Below, piece after piece: positions 38,422 through 46,730 of a stretch of 64,000 nt of DNA; positions within the stretch are counted from its first letter, which is position 1, and each line of letters begins with the position of its first letter. The stretch lies in NCBI GenBank assembly GCA_017936685.1, contig JAGBFA010000007.1, forward strand, positions 1 to 64,000. Reading direction: 5' to 3'. The notes beneath the pieces were generated by a model that was not told the DNA's origin, did not search any database, and saw only the letters and a program-made list of their open reading frames with translations. This stretch comes from Alistipes sp. GTDB taxonomy: Bacteria > Bacteroidota > Bacteroidia > Bacteroidales > Rikenellaceae. The position numbers and the translations under genes are program-made.

Positions 38422-38456
38422 ATTACGGGACGGATCGCGATCCGCCCCGTAATTTT
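38422..38456 (+). terminator. Intrinsic terminator after the cold shock gene
   Basis: ATTACGGG...GGATCGCGATCC...CCCCGTAAT forms a long stem with an inner GGATC/GATCC helix, followed by TTTT. Confidence 0.88.
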
Positions 38457-38807
38457 ATAATATCCTACACCACATGGTACAATAACTGACGGAAAAGGTC
38501 GGTCATGACATTTTGCAACAAGATAAATAGGTATGGAGGCAAAACGCAATCTCCTCAAATCTCCGGCATTCAAATAGACCGATAGTCGCATACTACCACA
38601 CAGGTAAATCAATATCAAGACCAGCGGGGTTTATCGTCTGCACCACAACCAGCAAATAACATCGCACCGGTAAGCCTATACGACAGGAATTCCCTTCCCG
38701 AAAAAAAAATGCAGTCCTTGTTTTCTTACAGAAAATGCTTATTGTACTATACGATACACAAAAGCCAAACCGAACGCCACACGTTCTATCCTTACTAATT
38801 TTAGCTT
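38457..38807. other. AT-rich spacer, no gene seen
   Basis: 351 bp, clearly lower in GC than coding DNA, without a plausible reading frame, RNA motif or repeat module. It separates the cold shock gene from the convergent small acidic-protein gene. Confidence 0.55.
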
Positions 38808-39101
38808 CTATTCAGTATCTTCGGTATACTCGTTATCTTCGGGGTATTCGCGACATTCGGTATATTCATTATAGGCGTTTTTGTCATCTGTACTTCGGGC
38901 ATCATTGGAATCGTCCGTGTCGTCATCTTCAGATGCGTCTAAAGATTTGTCAGTAGATGCCTCATAACCATTGATTTGATTCTCCCATGCTGTTTGATTG
39001 GAGGATAAAGTCGAGGGGCTTACATTTTCCATGATATCTTTCAAATTTTGAGCGGATATTTCCGCTATTATGTCTCTGGCATAATCAGATCTTTTGCTCA
39101 T
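38808..39101 (-). CDS. Small hypothetical protein with acidic tail
   Basis: A 97-residue protein not assigned to a family. The N-terminal third (MSKRSDYARDIIAEISAQNL) is amphipathic, and the C-terminal half is strongly acidic and low in complexity (SEDDDTDDSND, then repeated EY.ED/TE units such as EYPEDNEYTEDTE). No signal peptide or cysteine cluster. Low GC relative to neighbours and an isolated position suggest a lineage-specific or acquired gene. That it is a real gene rests on the open frame and a fair ATG context only. Confidence 0.5.
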   Translation of the reverse strand: MSKRSDYARDIIAEISAQNLKDIMENVSPSTLSSNQTAWENQINGYEASTDKSLDASEDDDTDDSNDARSTDDKNAYNEYTECREYPEDNEYTEDTE

Positions 39102-39494
39102 AGTTTTAGGGTTTTAAATTCTAAATATATAATAATATCGTATCGGAATCCGATATGCTTCAATGGCTCCGAATCTTCTCTATGTCTTGACTTTCTAAGT
39201 GATCTGTGTTTGACGTATTAAAGATACAAAATTAAAAACAAAACACAGCAATCTTTGGAAAGAATTCCACAAGATTTCAGTATACTATGCGAAACATAAT
39301 TTTCGTCTGTGCCTACCAGGAAAATTGCCTTATACAAGACATTTTGCCATTATGTAACAAGAATTATTTGAGAGAAGCACTTGTAATTATTTACAAGTGC
39401 TTCTCTCATAAATACCGAGTAATATCATTACCCGTTATTATTTACGCAGAAATTTATTTCGACCTAAACGGAAGAGTTATTTCATCGTAACGGG
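39102..39494. other. AT-rich spacer containing a perfect 17-bp-stem hairpin
   Basis: No gene is supported. The notable feature is GAGAGAAGCACTTGTAA (39370-39386), TTAT, TTACAAGTGCTTCTCTC (39391-39407), a mismatch-free stem 88 bp downstream of the lipoprotein gene stop at 39495. Neither side has a T-run typical of intrinsic termination, but it may still end or stabilise that transcript. Confidence 0.65.
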
Positions 39495-39965
39495 TTATTG
39501 GAGATTTTCAGGAATAAATCCTCGTTGATATTTGACTGTCGCACCGATAATACCTCCTCCGGTTGATACTATGTAATCTACAATATATATACGCATATAA
39601 CTACTACCGCTACCATACCGGACAAAATATCCGTTATGTGGAACTACTGCTACCGACTCGCTCCATCCATATTCAGGCAGATTGCGGACATCTTTCAATC
39701 CGTTTACTCGTCCTACCGAAATGAAACTCACATAAGCACTTCCTGTAAAATTATTTCCACTGTCGATATAAAACCAGCCGCCACGGTTACCTTCTTCCAT
39801 ATATACTTCTGTGCGTCCATAATCTCGATTTCTCATTTGGACTAATACGGTTCCTTCGGGATCAGGAATAGGATTATCATTCAACTCATCTTGATCGCAG
39901 GCCGACATAAAAAACATAACCGTCAACAGTAATGCGACTACATTCCAATACTTTAATTTGTACAT
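39495..39965 (-). CDS. Small lipoprotein of unknown function
   Basis: A 156-residue protein with a convincing lipoprotein signal (lipobox FMSAC, Cys about 23) followed by the acidic linker DQDELNDNPIPDPEGT. The mature part appears all-beta and rich in Gly, Tyr and Asn (GGWFYIDSGNNFTGSAYVSF, NLPEYGWSESVAVVPHNGYFVRYG). This resembles small DUF5036-like lipoproteins of Bacteroides, an assignment from memory and tentative. Probably outer-membrane or surface located. Monocistronic; GC lower than average. Confidence 0.78.
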   Translation of the reverse strand: MYKLKYWNVVALLLTVMFFMSACDQDELNDNPIPDPEGTVLVQMRNRDYGRTEVYMEEGNRGGWFYIDSGNNFTGSAYVSFISVGRVNGLKDVRNLPEYGWSESVAVVPHNGYFVRYGSGSSYMRIYIVDYIVSTGGGIIGATVKYQRGFIPENLQ

Positions 39966-40333
39966 AGCATTTATTTTTATGCCCTCCGGCTACTCGAAGG
40001 CAATTTATAAAAACAGAAAGTGTGGAGTCCGTTCGTTTATCTGACAGAAGGTTCTGACAAAACCCAAGCACAAATAAACATCGGCAATACCCCACACCTG
40101 AACGATATATGTGGGGCAATGACAATGCCGCATATACACGATCAGATGATGCGAGTGCCACTCGATCCTTGTGCTTTATTGAACTGTCAGATTCTCTGTC
40201 AAGGACAAAAGCGAAACACTTTCATCAATATGTAACGTCCCGAGGGACACTACAAAGATAGAAAATATTTCCCAAAGTAGCACTACGGGTATTACCGAAT
40301 CGGCAATATTATGGATATTTACGCGAATTATCA
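39966..40333. other. Spacer without recognised features
   Basis: Between the lipoprotein start and the terminator of the large AsmA-like gene. Several short open frames exist on both strands but none has a credible start, composition or family motif. No promoter could be fixed for the lipoprotein gene. Confidence 0.5.
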
Positions 40334-40373
40334 AAAAAATAAGCCCTCGCAGCGTTGGCAATGCTGCGAGGGC
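40334..40373 (-). terminator. Intrinsic terminator of the AsmA-like gene
   Basis: On the minus strand GCCCTCGCAGC pairs perfectly with GCTGCGAGGGC around a 9-nt loop, followed by TTATTTTTTT, 22 bp past the stop codon. Confidence 0.92.
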
Positions 40374-40395
40374 CGGAATAAAATCTGACGATATG

Positions 40396-43065
40396 TTATA
40401 AACCGGCAACAGCGGATTCGGCGGATTCAACAGAATCGGCGGACACGGCGGCATCGACCGGAGCAATCGGGTCGACGGGATCGGTAGCCTCAACCGGATC
40501 GGCAGCTCCGGCAGGCTCGACCTGCTCGGGGCTATCGGCAGTTGCGGAATCGACGGCGGAAATATCGGCATCGTCGGCAGACGTGGCCGGCGTAGTTAGT
40601 GCGGCCGGTGTAGCAGCCGTGGCAGCCGCAGGATCATCTTCGGCAAGGCCGGTATTCTCTTCGGTCATGGCATCGTCTTCGTCGGCAGAGTCGGCATCAT
40701 CTTCCGAGCCGACCTCGACCTCCTCGTCGTCGACGATGATGGTCACCGTATAGCGGTCCTTGCCCGTGTAGTGGCGCACGTCGTCGACGGTCACGGTGTT
40801 GACCGTAAAGGCTCCGGCAGGCATATCGGCGTGCTGGAATGCCATATACTCGGCGATTGCCTTGTTGCGTGCATCGATGATGCGCTGCAACTGTCCGTCG
40901 ACATGCTCTCCGTAGAGTGCCATGGCCTTCTCGTCGGAGGACATGTGGCGCGGATCGACACCTTTGACCACCAACTGCGAATCGGCGAACTCGGCCACCT
41001 GACGCGACGAGAGCTTCATCTCGGCGATACGGTCGAAATCGAGCATGTCGAGACGGTGTCCAGGCTCGGCCTGCGTGGAGTTGTAATATGCGATCTTCAT
41101 ATCGATCTGCGCAAGACGCTTGACGGCCTTGGCATAGTTGATACGCTGCACCACACGCACCTTCATGTCGCCCTCCTGCTTCAGCTCCTCGGCCATGCGG
41201 TCGAAGCGCGAATACTGCTCCGAATCGAAGCCCATGGCAAGCGCATCGATATCGACATACTTGAATACGTCCTGCTTGCCCGACGAGAGCCATGCGAACG
41301 GGGCCGAGACCACCTTCAACATCAGGTTGCCGATACCCTTCATGATGATCTTGCGATAGGAGAACTCCGGCGAATCGATGCTGCCCGTCACGGGAAGATC
41401 GATGTTGATATGCTTCTTGCGGTCGGTGAGGATAAACACGCCGAGTTTGAGCGGTATCTTGAACTCGGGTGTCAGGCTCTTGTCCTTCTTGCCGACCGTG
41501 AAGTTATAGGTATCGAGATGATTGACACCCTTCAAGTAGCCGTTTACGATGATGTTCTGGCTGCGGAACGTAAGATTGCCGCCCGTTATCGGAAATGCGG
41601 TATAGTGCTCGCAATAGGGCGTAAAGTCGTTCATGTCGACATTGGTCAGCACCGACAGCAGATTCTGGTTGTGAAAGTCGTTCAGAGAGCCTTGCCAGCG
41701 GATCATGGCCGTGCCCTGCTTTTGCAGAGATGCTTTGAGCGAAACGGTGTTGACCGCCGCAATGTCGAAGTTCGAGGATTTGACCTCCACATTGCGCAGC
41801 GTGTAGCTGAACGGCTTGTGCATCTGGTTGTCCTCGTAGTAGATACGGCCGCCGCGCATATCGAGATCGGCCACCTTGAATACCAGATTGCCGAACAGAG
41901 GCTCGGCCGTAACGGTCGAGTTGAGCGACACCTGCTCGCGGACGTCGTACAGCGCGGCATCGGCGGCCACGGCACGCTCCGAGGTCGACACCTCTATCTT
42001 CGGATCGTCGTAGAAGAGCGGATCGACATTGGTAGTACCGTCGGCCAGCAATATATATTGTGCGCGATAGCCCGATGCACGGAGAGAGTTGAATACGAAA
42101 CGCTCGCGGTCGATATTCACCTCGGCCATGTCGGCCTTCATGGAGTTGCATGCCACAAGCTCCGCGCCGCGCGAATCGGTTATGGCAAAGCCCTCGACCT
42201 CGGCCGCACCCTTGATGTTCATGGCCATGATATCGAAGACATTGCCCTCGGCCGATACGTCGGCCGCAGCCACGCCCGCAACGCTGCGTATGTTGAGATA
42301 GGGAGTCCAGTATTTATAGGTATCGGCCAGATCGAAATCCGACACCGTGCCCTCGAACGTAAAGTCGCCGTTATCGTAGTTGTAGCTCAGCCGTCCCTCG
42401 ACCGGCGCGCGGCCGTTGATGACCATCGAGGCATCGACCCATGTGGCCGTATCGCCTAAAACCACACTGTTCGAGAGCAGATTCATCGACGACAGCTCCC
42501 ACGTCTGCCCCATCTCGGCATCGTAATACAGCAGATGCCCCTCTTCGACGGATATGTCGTTGAGCGTGATCAGCCACTCGGTATCGCTGTCCGACTCGTC
42601 CATGAGGTATGTCTCCACGATGAACTCCAACAGATCATCGAAGTTGAACCGCTCGCCGTTCTGTGTCAGGCGTATGTCGGGACGCACGAAGCGGGCATGC
42701 TTCACCAGTATGTGGTCGTCGAACAGCTCGCCCAGATCCACCTCCATGTCGAAACGGCCGATGCAGACGAAGTTGGTCGTATCGTCCTGCTCGTACATCA
42801 CTATGTCGTCGACCGACACCTTGCCCGAGAGCAGGTCGATATCCAGCCCCTCCATGCGTATCAGACGGCCGGTCAGCTCCTTGCAGTTCTTCTCGACATA
42901 CCATTTGGTCACCGGCGAGATGCCGTATATGATGGCGAAGAACAACCCCACAAGCAGCACGATCACCACCGACGTCCATATAATCGCCCGACGGCGGCGG
43001 CGGTGCCTCTTTCCGGAAGCGTTATCGGCCGAGGCCTGCGCCAGGGCGTGTTTCTCTTTACTCAT
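40396..43065 (-). CDS. AsmA/DUF748-like inner-membrane anchored protein
   Basis: An 889-residue protein. A basic N-terminus (KRHRRRRR, about 19-26) precedes one membrane helix (about 27-50), then a long periplasmic beta-rich region of repeated AsmA/DUF748-type segments (for example GRLIRMEGLDIDLLSGKVSV and KKHINIDLPVTGSIDSPEFSY). The part near 590-780 is helical. The last 110 residues are a low-complexity Asp/Ala/Pro/Val tail (DPVEATDPVDPIAPVDAAV). Relatives are proposed to move lipids across, or organise, the envelope; no function is proven for this branch. Monocistronic with a strong terminator. Confidence 0.82.
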   Translation of the reverse strand: MSKEKHALAQASADNASGKRHRRRRRAIIWTSVVIVLLVGLFFAIIYGISPVTKWYVEKNCKELTGRLIRMEGLDIDLLSGKVSVDDIVMYEQDDTTNFVCIGRFDMEVDLGELFDDHILVKHARFVRPDIRLTQNGERFNFDDLLEFIVETYLMDESDSDTEWLITLNDISVEEGHLLYYDAEMGQTWELSSMNLLSNSVVLGDTATWVDASMVINGRAPVEGRLSYNYDNGDFTFEGTVSDFDLADTYKYWTPYLNIRSVAGVAAADVSAEGNVFDIMAMNIKGAAEVEGFAITDSRGAELVACNSMKADMAEVNIDRERFVFNSLRASGYRAQYILLADGTTNVDPLFYDDPKIEVSTSERAVAADAALYDVREQVSLNSTVTAEPLFGNLVFKVADLDMRGGRIYYEDNQMHKPFSYTLRNVEVKSSNFDIAAVNTVSLKASLQKQGTAMIRWQGSLNDFHNQNLLSVLTNVDMNDFTPYCEHYTAFPITGGNLTFRSQNIIVNGYLKGVNHLDTYNFTVGKKDKSLTPEFKIPLKLGVFILTDRKKHINIDLPVTGSIDSPEFSYRKIIMKGIGNLMLKVVSAPFAWLSSGKQDVFKYVDIDALAMGFDSEQYSRFDRMAEELKQEGDMKVRVVQRINYAKAVKRLAQIDMKIAYYNSTQAEPGHRLDMLDFDRIAEMKLSSRQVAEFADSQLVVKGVDPRHMSSDEKAMALYGEHVDGQLQRIIDARNKAIAEYMAFQHADMPAGAFTVNTVTVDDVRHYTGKDRYTVTIIVDDEEVEVGSEDDADSADEDDAMTEENTGLAEDDPAAATAATPAALTTPATSADDADISAVDSATADSPEQVEPAGAADPVEATDPVDPIAPVDAAVSADSVESAESAVAGL

Positions 43066-43119
43066 AGTTCTGTATTATTATCTGACAAACGATTTGCACG
43101 AATCATTCCACCGGCCGCA

Positions 43120-43932
43120 CTACTTCTGGAACTTCATCGTAAAGCGGCGCAGCCACCCCACCACCGGACGCGGCAGGCACATGCAGACGGGAATGAAGAG
43201 CCGGAACCACCAGTCGGGCACCACGCAGCGACGCCCTTTCCACATGGCCCTCAGCCCTCTGCGCGCACAGCTGTCGGCCGAGGTCAGCACGCCTATGCGC
43301 AGGCCTATGCGCTGCCAATAGGGTGTCAGACCGTAGAGATCGGTGGCTATGCCTGCCGGACATATCGCCGTCACGCTCACGCCGCGCTCGCGCATCTCCT
43401 TGGAAAAGGCCACCGAAAAACTCTTCAAATAGGCCTTGCTCGCACTGTACAGCGACAACCCCGGGAACGGCATCCATATCGAATAGGACGACATGTTGAG
43501 AATGCGTCCGCCGCCGCGCCGCGCCATAGCCTCGCCATAGAGGCGGCACATGAGCGTGGAGGTCACGTCGTGCAGCAGTATGATGCGTTTGATGCGCTCC
43601 TCGGGGGTGTCGAGTATGTCGCAGAAGGAGAATATGCCGGCATTGTTGACCAGCACGTCGATCTGCAAGCCCTCAGCCTCGGTCCATGCGAACAGCTCCT
43701 CGGCTGCCGTCACCCTCGCCATGTCGCACACGCGGCACACCGTCCTTACGCCATGCTCGCGGCCGATGCGCTCGGCCACCTGCTCCACGGCGGGGTTGAC
43801 GTCCACCGCCACGATGTTGTATCCGAGTGCCGCCAGCCGTGCGGCATAGCAGCTGCCTATGCCGGTGGCCACACCCGTAACCAATGCCGTGCGCGAGCCA
43901 CGCTCGACCTCTCCTCTGCGCCTGCGTGCCAT
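43120..43932 (-). CDS. Short-chain dehydrogenase, candidate 3-beta-hydroxysteroid dehydrogenase
   Basis: A 270-residue classical SDR: cofactor motif TGVATGIG (19-26), NNAG (95-98), catalytic Ser147/148, Tyr161 and Lys165 (YSASKAYLK). The C-terminal 60 residues add a hydrophobic stretch (WWFRLFIPVCMCLPRPVVGWL) suggesting membrane association. It is last of a tight three-gene set, 6 bp after an OYE-family flavoenzyme and downstream of a steroid-5-alpha-reductase homologue. That company, known from isoallolithocholic-acid clusters of gut Bacteroidota, suggests 3-oxo to 3-beta-hydroxy reduction of bile acids. Without the context it would be only a generic SDR. Confidence 0.85.
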   Translation of the reverse strand: MARRRRGEVERGSRTALVTGVATGIGSCYAARLAALGYNIVAVDVNPAVEQVAERIGREHGVRTVCRVCDMARVTAAEELFAWTEAEGLQIDVLVNNAGIFSFCDILDTPEERIKRIILLHDVTSTLMCRLYGEAMARRGGGRILNMSSYSIWMPFPGLSLYSASKAYLKSFSVAFSKEMRERGVSVTAICPAGIATDLYGLTPYWQRIGLRIGVLTSADSCARRGLRAMWKGRRCVVPDWWFRLFIPVCMCLPRPVVGWLRRFTMKFQK

Positions 43933-43938
43933 CGCTAC

Positions 43939-45183
43939 CTACTTTATCTTGTTCAACTCACGCCACAGACGATCGGGGATATGCTCCTTGCAGTTGTGGC
44001 AGCACTGCATGTCGACCGAATACATGCGCGCCATGCAGTAGTCGCGATGGTCGCAGCCGCTGCGCGTCGACATGTCGCCCTCGCGCAACTTGTTGACGAA
44101 GGCCGGATCGTTGACCAGCGCACGCGCCATCTGCACCATCTCGAAGCCTGCGTCCAGCACGCGCTCTATACCCTCGCGCGAGACCAGACCGCCGACATAG
44201 ACCAGCGGGCATTTCAACTCGGCGCGGAACTTCTTTGCATTTTCCAGGAAATAACACTCCTCGAAGTCGTATTGCTTGATCATCTGCTTGCCGAAGAGGT
44301 TGACCACGATCTTCTGCGGCCACGACGACCACGGCATGTAGTAGCTCATGGTCTTGGTCGGGATACGGCCGCGCATCACAGCCATCGGTGCCTTGCTCAC
44401 GAAGCCCGAGGTAAGCACGATGCCGTCGACGCCGAAGCTCTCGATGCGCCGCGCTATCTCCAAACTCTCGGGGATCTGTATGCCGCGCTTGAAGCCGTCC
44501 TCCATGTTGTGCTTCACCAGCACGGCCATGCCCAAACGCTTGGCCTCGGTAATCACCTCCTCCAAGCACATCGACATGAAGCGCATGCGGTTTTCGAGCG
44601 AACCGCCGTACTCGTCTCGGCGATGATTGGTGTATGGAGACAGGAACTGCGAGATGAGGTAACCGTGGCCGGCATGCACCTCCACGCTGTCGAAACCGGC
44701 CTCGTGCGCCGTGCGGACGGCACGTCCGAAATCCTTGGCGAACTCCACGCACTCGCTGCGCTTCATGCCGCGCACGAACGTGGGCGAATAGAGGTTGAAG
44801 CCCGTCGATGCACCCACGGGGAAGCAGCCCGCCGTCGACCAGTGGGTCATGTTTCCGCAGTGGCCTATCTGTATGCCGGCCGCCGCGCCCTCGGCGTGTA
44901 TGGCATCGGTCATATCCTTCAACTGCGGCACGATCTCGTCGCGCAGCCACAGCTGCTTGTTGAACGAGATGCCGCTGCGGTTGACCGAAGCGTAAGCCAC
45001 CGTGGTCATGCCCACGCCGCCGCGGGCGACGCTGACATGATAGTTTTTAAGTTGCTCGGTGGGACCGAAATCCTTACCCATCGACTCGAATGCCGCCGAG
45101 CGGATCGTGCGGTTGCGCAGCGTGACGTTGCCGAGCCGATACGGAGTGAACAGCTTCGACTCCTTAGGTTGTTGCTCTTTCAT
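43939..45183 (-). CDS. OYE-family NADH:flavin oxidoreductase, candidate bile-acid 5-beta-reductase
   Basis: A 414-residue FMN TIM-barrel enzyme related to 2,4-dienoyl-CoA reductase and BaiCD/BaiH (IQIGHCGNMTHW, VEVHAGHGYLISQFLSPYTN, RRDEYGGSLENRMRF, GGLVSREGIERVLDAGFEMVQMARAL). It lacks the C-terminal NAD-binding domain of full-length relatives, but its end keeps Cys377, Cys383, Cys394/395 and Cys398, a plausible [4Fe-4S] site. By context it would reduce or oxidise the steroid C4-C5 double bond (5-beta face). It starts 7 bp after the 5-alpha-reductase homologue stops. Confidence 0.88.
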   Translation of the reverse strand: MKEQQPKESKLFTPYRLGNVTLRNRTIRSAAFESMGKDFGPTEQLKNYHVSVARGGVGMTTVAYASVNRSGISFNKQLWLRDEIVPQLKDMTDAIHAEGAAAGIQIGHCGNMTHWSTAGCFPVGASTGFNLYSPTFVRGMKRSECVEFAKDFGRAVRTAHEAGFDSVEVHAGHGYLISQFLSPYTNHRRDEYGGSLENRMRFMSMCLEEVITEAKRLGMAVLVKHNMEDGFKRGIQIPESLEIARRIESFGVDGIVLTSGFVSKAPMAVMRGRIPTKTMSYYMPWSSWPQKIVVNLFGKQMIKQYDFEECYFLENAKKFRAELKCPLVYVGGLVSREGIERVLDAGFEMVQMARALVNDPAFVNKLREGDMSTRSGCDHRDYCMARMYSVDMQCCHNCKEHIPDRLWRELNKIK

Positions 45184-45190
45184 GCGAATA

Positions 45191-45967
45191 TCAATATATG
45201 AACGGTATTATCTTTTTGCGCTTCAACGAGGTGAACTCCTCGCCGAACTCCTTTTCGTAGCGGCGGTAGAGCGATGCCGAACGAGGTGCCAGATTGGCGA
45301 ACGTCCACCATGCGAAGACCGCTCCGGCCCACGACCACGATGCCACGGCGAAGCCCACCCACTCGGTCAGCTCGCCGAAGTAGTTGGCCGACGAAACGTA
45401 GCGGAACATGCCGCCGCGCGGGATATAGTGACGCGTATCGCCCGGCTTGCGCAGATGGCGGATTATGTGGTCCGATTGCAGGTTGATGAAGAATCCCGCG
45501 AGGAATATCGCCGCTCCGATGTAGAAATAGGGCTTCGAGAACCAGTTGTCGTAATAGCCCATTCGAGGTGCGAAGTAGAATATCCAGCCGCCCTGCATGC
45601 AGGCATTCAACGTGTTGAAGACCATGCCCATAATCACTATGCCCAACGGCATCTTCGAATTGCCGCGCATTCGCAGCGGGAAGATGAACGAACGCTGGAA
45701 GTAGTGCATCTCGAACAGCAGCAGCAGTGCCAGCGGTGCCGCCTGCCACTTGTAGTCCGACAGCAGCCACAAGGCCGCCATGGCGAAAAACACGGGCGAC
45801 TCCATCACCACCCACCCCACTTTATTGGGTATCGGACGGCCGTATTTGGGATTGAACAGATAACCGTAACCGGCCTCGAAGAAGTTGAGTGCAACGTACA
45901 CCACCAACGCCAAGGCCGCCATCACGATAAGAAACACATTGTAAGTCTGCAAAGTAATCATCTCCAT
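45191..45967 (-). CDS. SRD5A-like 3-oxo-5-alpha-steroid 4-dehydrogenase family protein
   Basis: A 258-residue membrane enzyme with about six helices, of the steroid 5-alpha-reductase family. The C-terminal half has the family signature: FFINLQSDHIIRHLRKPGD, YIPRGGMFRYVSSANYFGE, WVGFAVASWSWAGAVFAWW, and the terminal RRYEKEFGEEF...KKIIPFIY. I choose ATG 45967 (MEMITLQ); ATG 45961 is also possible, and the longer frame begins with GTG. It is first of the three-gene set and follows a -7 box. It is expected to reduce 3-oxo-delta4 bile acids or steroids to 5-alpha (allo) products. Confidence 0.9.
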   Translation of the reverse strand: MEMITLQTYNVFLIVMAALALVVYVALNFFEAGYGYLFNPKYGRPIPNKVGWVVMESPVFFAMAALWLLSDYKWQAAPLALLLLFEMHYFQRSFIFPLRMRGNSKMPLGIVIMGMVFNTLNACMQGGWIFYFAPRMGYYDNWFSKPYFYIGAAIFLAGFFINLQSDHIIRHLRKPGDTRHYIPRGGMFRYVSSANYFGELTEWVGFAVASWSWAGAVFAWWTFANLAPRSASLYRRYEKEFGEEFTSLKRKKIIPFIY

Positions 45968-45999
45968 CACGCTTTTACACACAAAGCATATAAATTATA

Positions 46000-46007
46000 C
46001 AAAGTTA
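46000..46007 (-). promoter_or_regulatory. -7 box of the steroid-reductase operon
   Basis: Minus-strand TAACTTTG, 33 bp upstream of the chosen start. A TTTG lies only 12 bp further up (46020-46023), too close for the usual spacing, so this may be a weak or activated promoter. Confidence 0.5.
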
Positions 46008-46079
46008 CACAATTTTCACCAAATGCCGGCCATTAACGACAAAAAAGCCACTTCCGCCGACATTTATGCGTCATACCTG

Positions 46080-46465
46080 TCAGCACCGTGCGGAGTAAAA
46101 CATCTGGTCGGGGAAGATAAGGCTGCCCGCCCTGTCACTCCGAGGAGCCAAAGGCGACGTGGGAGTCTCGCGGTTTAAACTGTCACTCCGAGGGAGGGCA
46201 TAGCCCGACCGTGGGAGTCTCACCGACAGGAGTGCAGTTGCCCGTCCAATGATGCACTTGCCTACCAAAACAGAGATTCTCACGTCGCGATTTACAATCG
46301 CTCCTCAGAATGACAGGATAGTGGAAATGATCGCGCACAGATTTCTCGCTTGCGCTCGAAATGACACGGCGACGTTTTGATATTCCCAAACCGGATTCTT
46401 CACTTCGCGATGCTTCGTTCAGAATGACAAAACAGTGGAAATAGTCTCCAAAGCACCACAACCCC
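46080..46465. repeat. Interspersed repeat block R5
   Basis: Two forward arms (CTGTCACTCCGAGGAGCCAAAGGCGACGTGGGAGTCTC at 46132-46169, and a GAGGGAGGGCATAGCCCGACC variant at about 46180-46222), one facing arm (about 46272-46316), and degenerate GATTCTTCACTTCGCGATGC...CAGAATGACA pieces, ending in the GGAAATAGTCTCCAAAG linker. No gene. Confidence 0.8.
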
Positions 46466-46586
46466 TTTTTCATCAAAATGCCGCAGATGCGACTCTCCGA
46501 CAGAGCAAGACGATGGGCTGTACTGAGTGTACTGCCCATTGGTAAGCGACGAGGAGAGGAAGCAGGTGCGGTATTTTCATGGAAAA
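46466..46586. repeat. Palindromic element copy F
   Basis: The most degenerate copy: arms TTTTTCATCAAAATGCCGC and (facing) TTTTCCATGAAAATACCGC, so both arms carry matching changes. The inner stem CGATGGGC/GCCCATTG surrounds GTACTGAGTGTAC and keeps the G.T at pair seven. It is the outer member of a tandem pair with copy G. Confidence 0.75.
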
Positions 46587-46608
46587 CAACCAAAGAACCA
46601 CAACTTAA

Positions 46609-46730
46609 TTTTTCGTCAAAAGCGGTATTATACAACGCAAACGAAAAATGCCCGGACAGGTTGTACTGATCGTACTACCTGTTCGGGCAGTTGAGTGCGC
46701 GGCAGTAGAATGCCGCTTTTCACGTAAATA
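46609..46730. repeat. Palindromic element copy G
   Basis: The inner stem TGCCCGGACAGGT pairs with ACCTGTTCGGGCA around GTACTGATCGTAC, a stem sequence unlike all other copies yet fully paired, with the G.T again at pair seven. The outer right arm reads CTTTTCACGTAAATA, and its last base touches the TAA stop of the zinc-ribbon gene at 46731. Confidence 0.8.

Noticed and set aside
39287-39490. 67-codon plus-strand frame
   Set aside because: It contains the perfect hairpin 39370-39407, lies in AT-rich spacer, and has no start context or recognisable motif.
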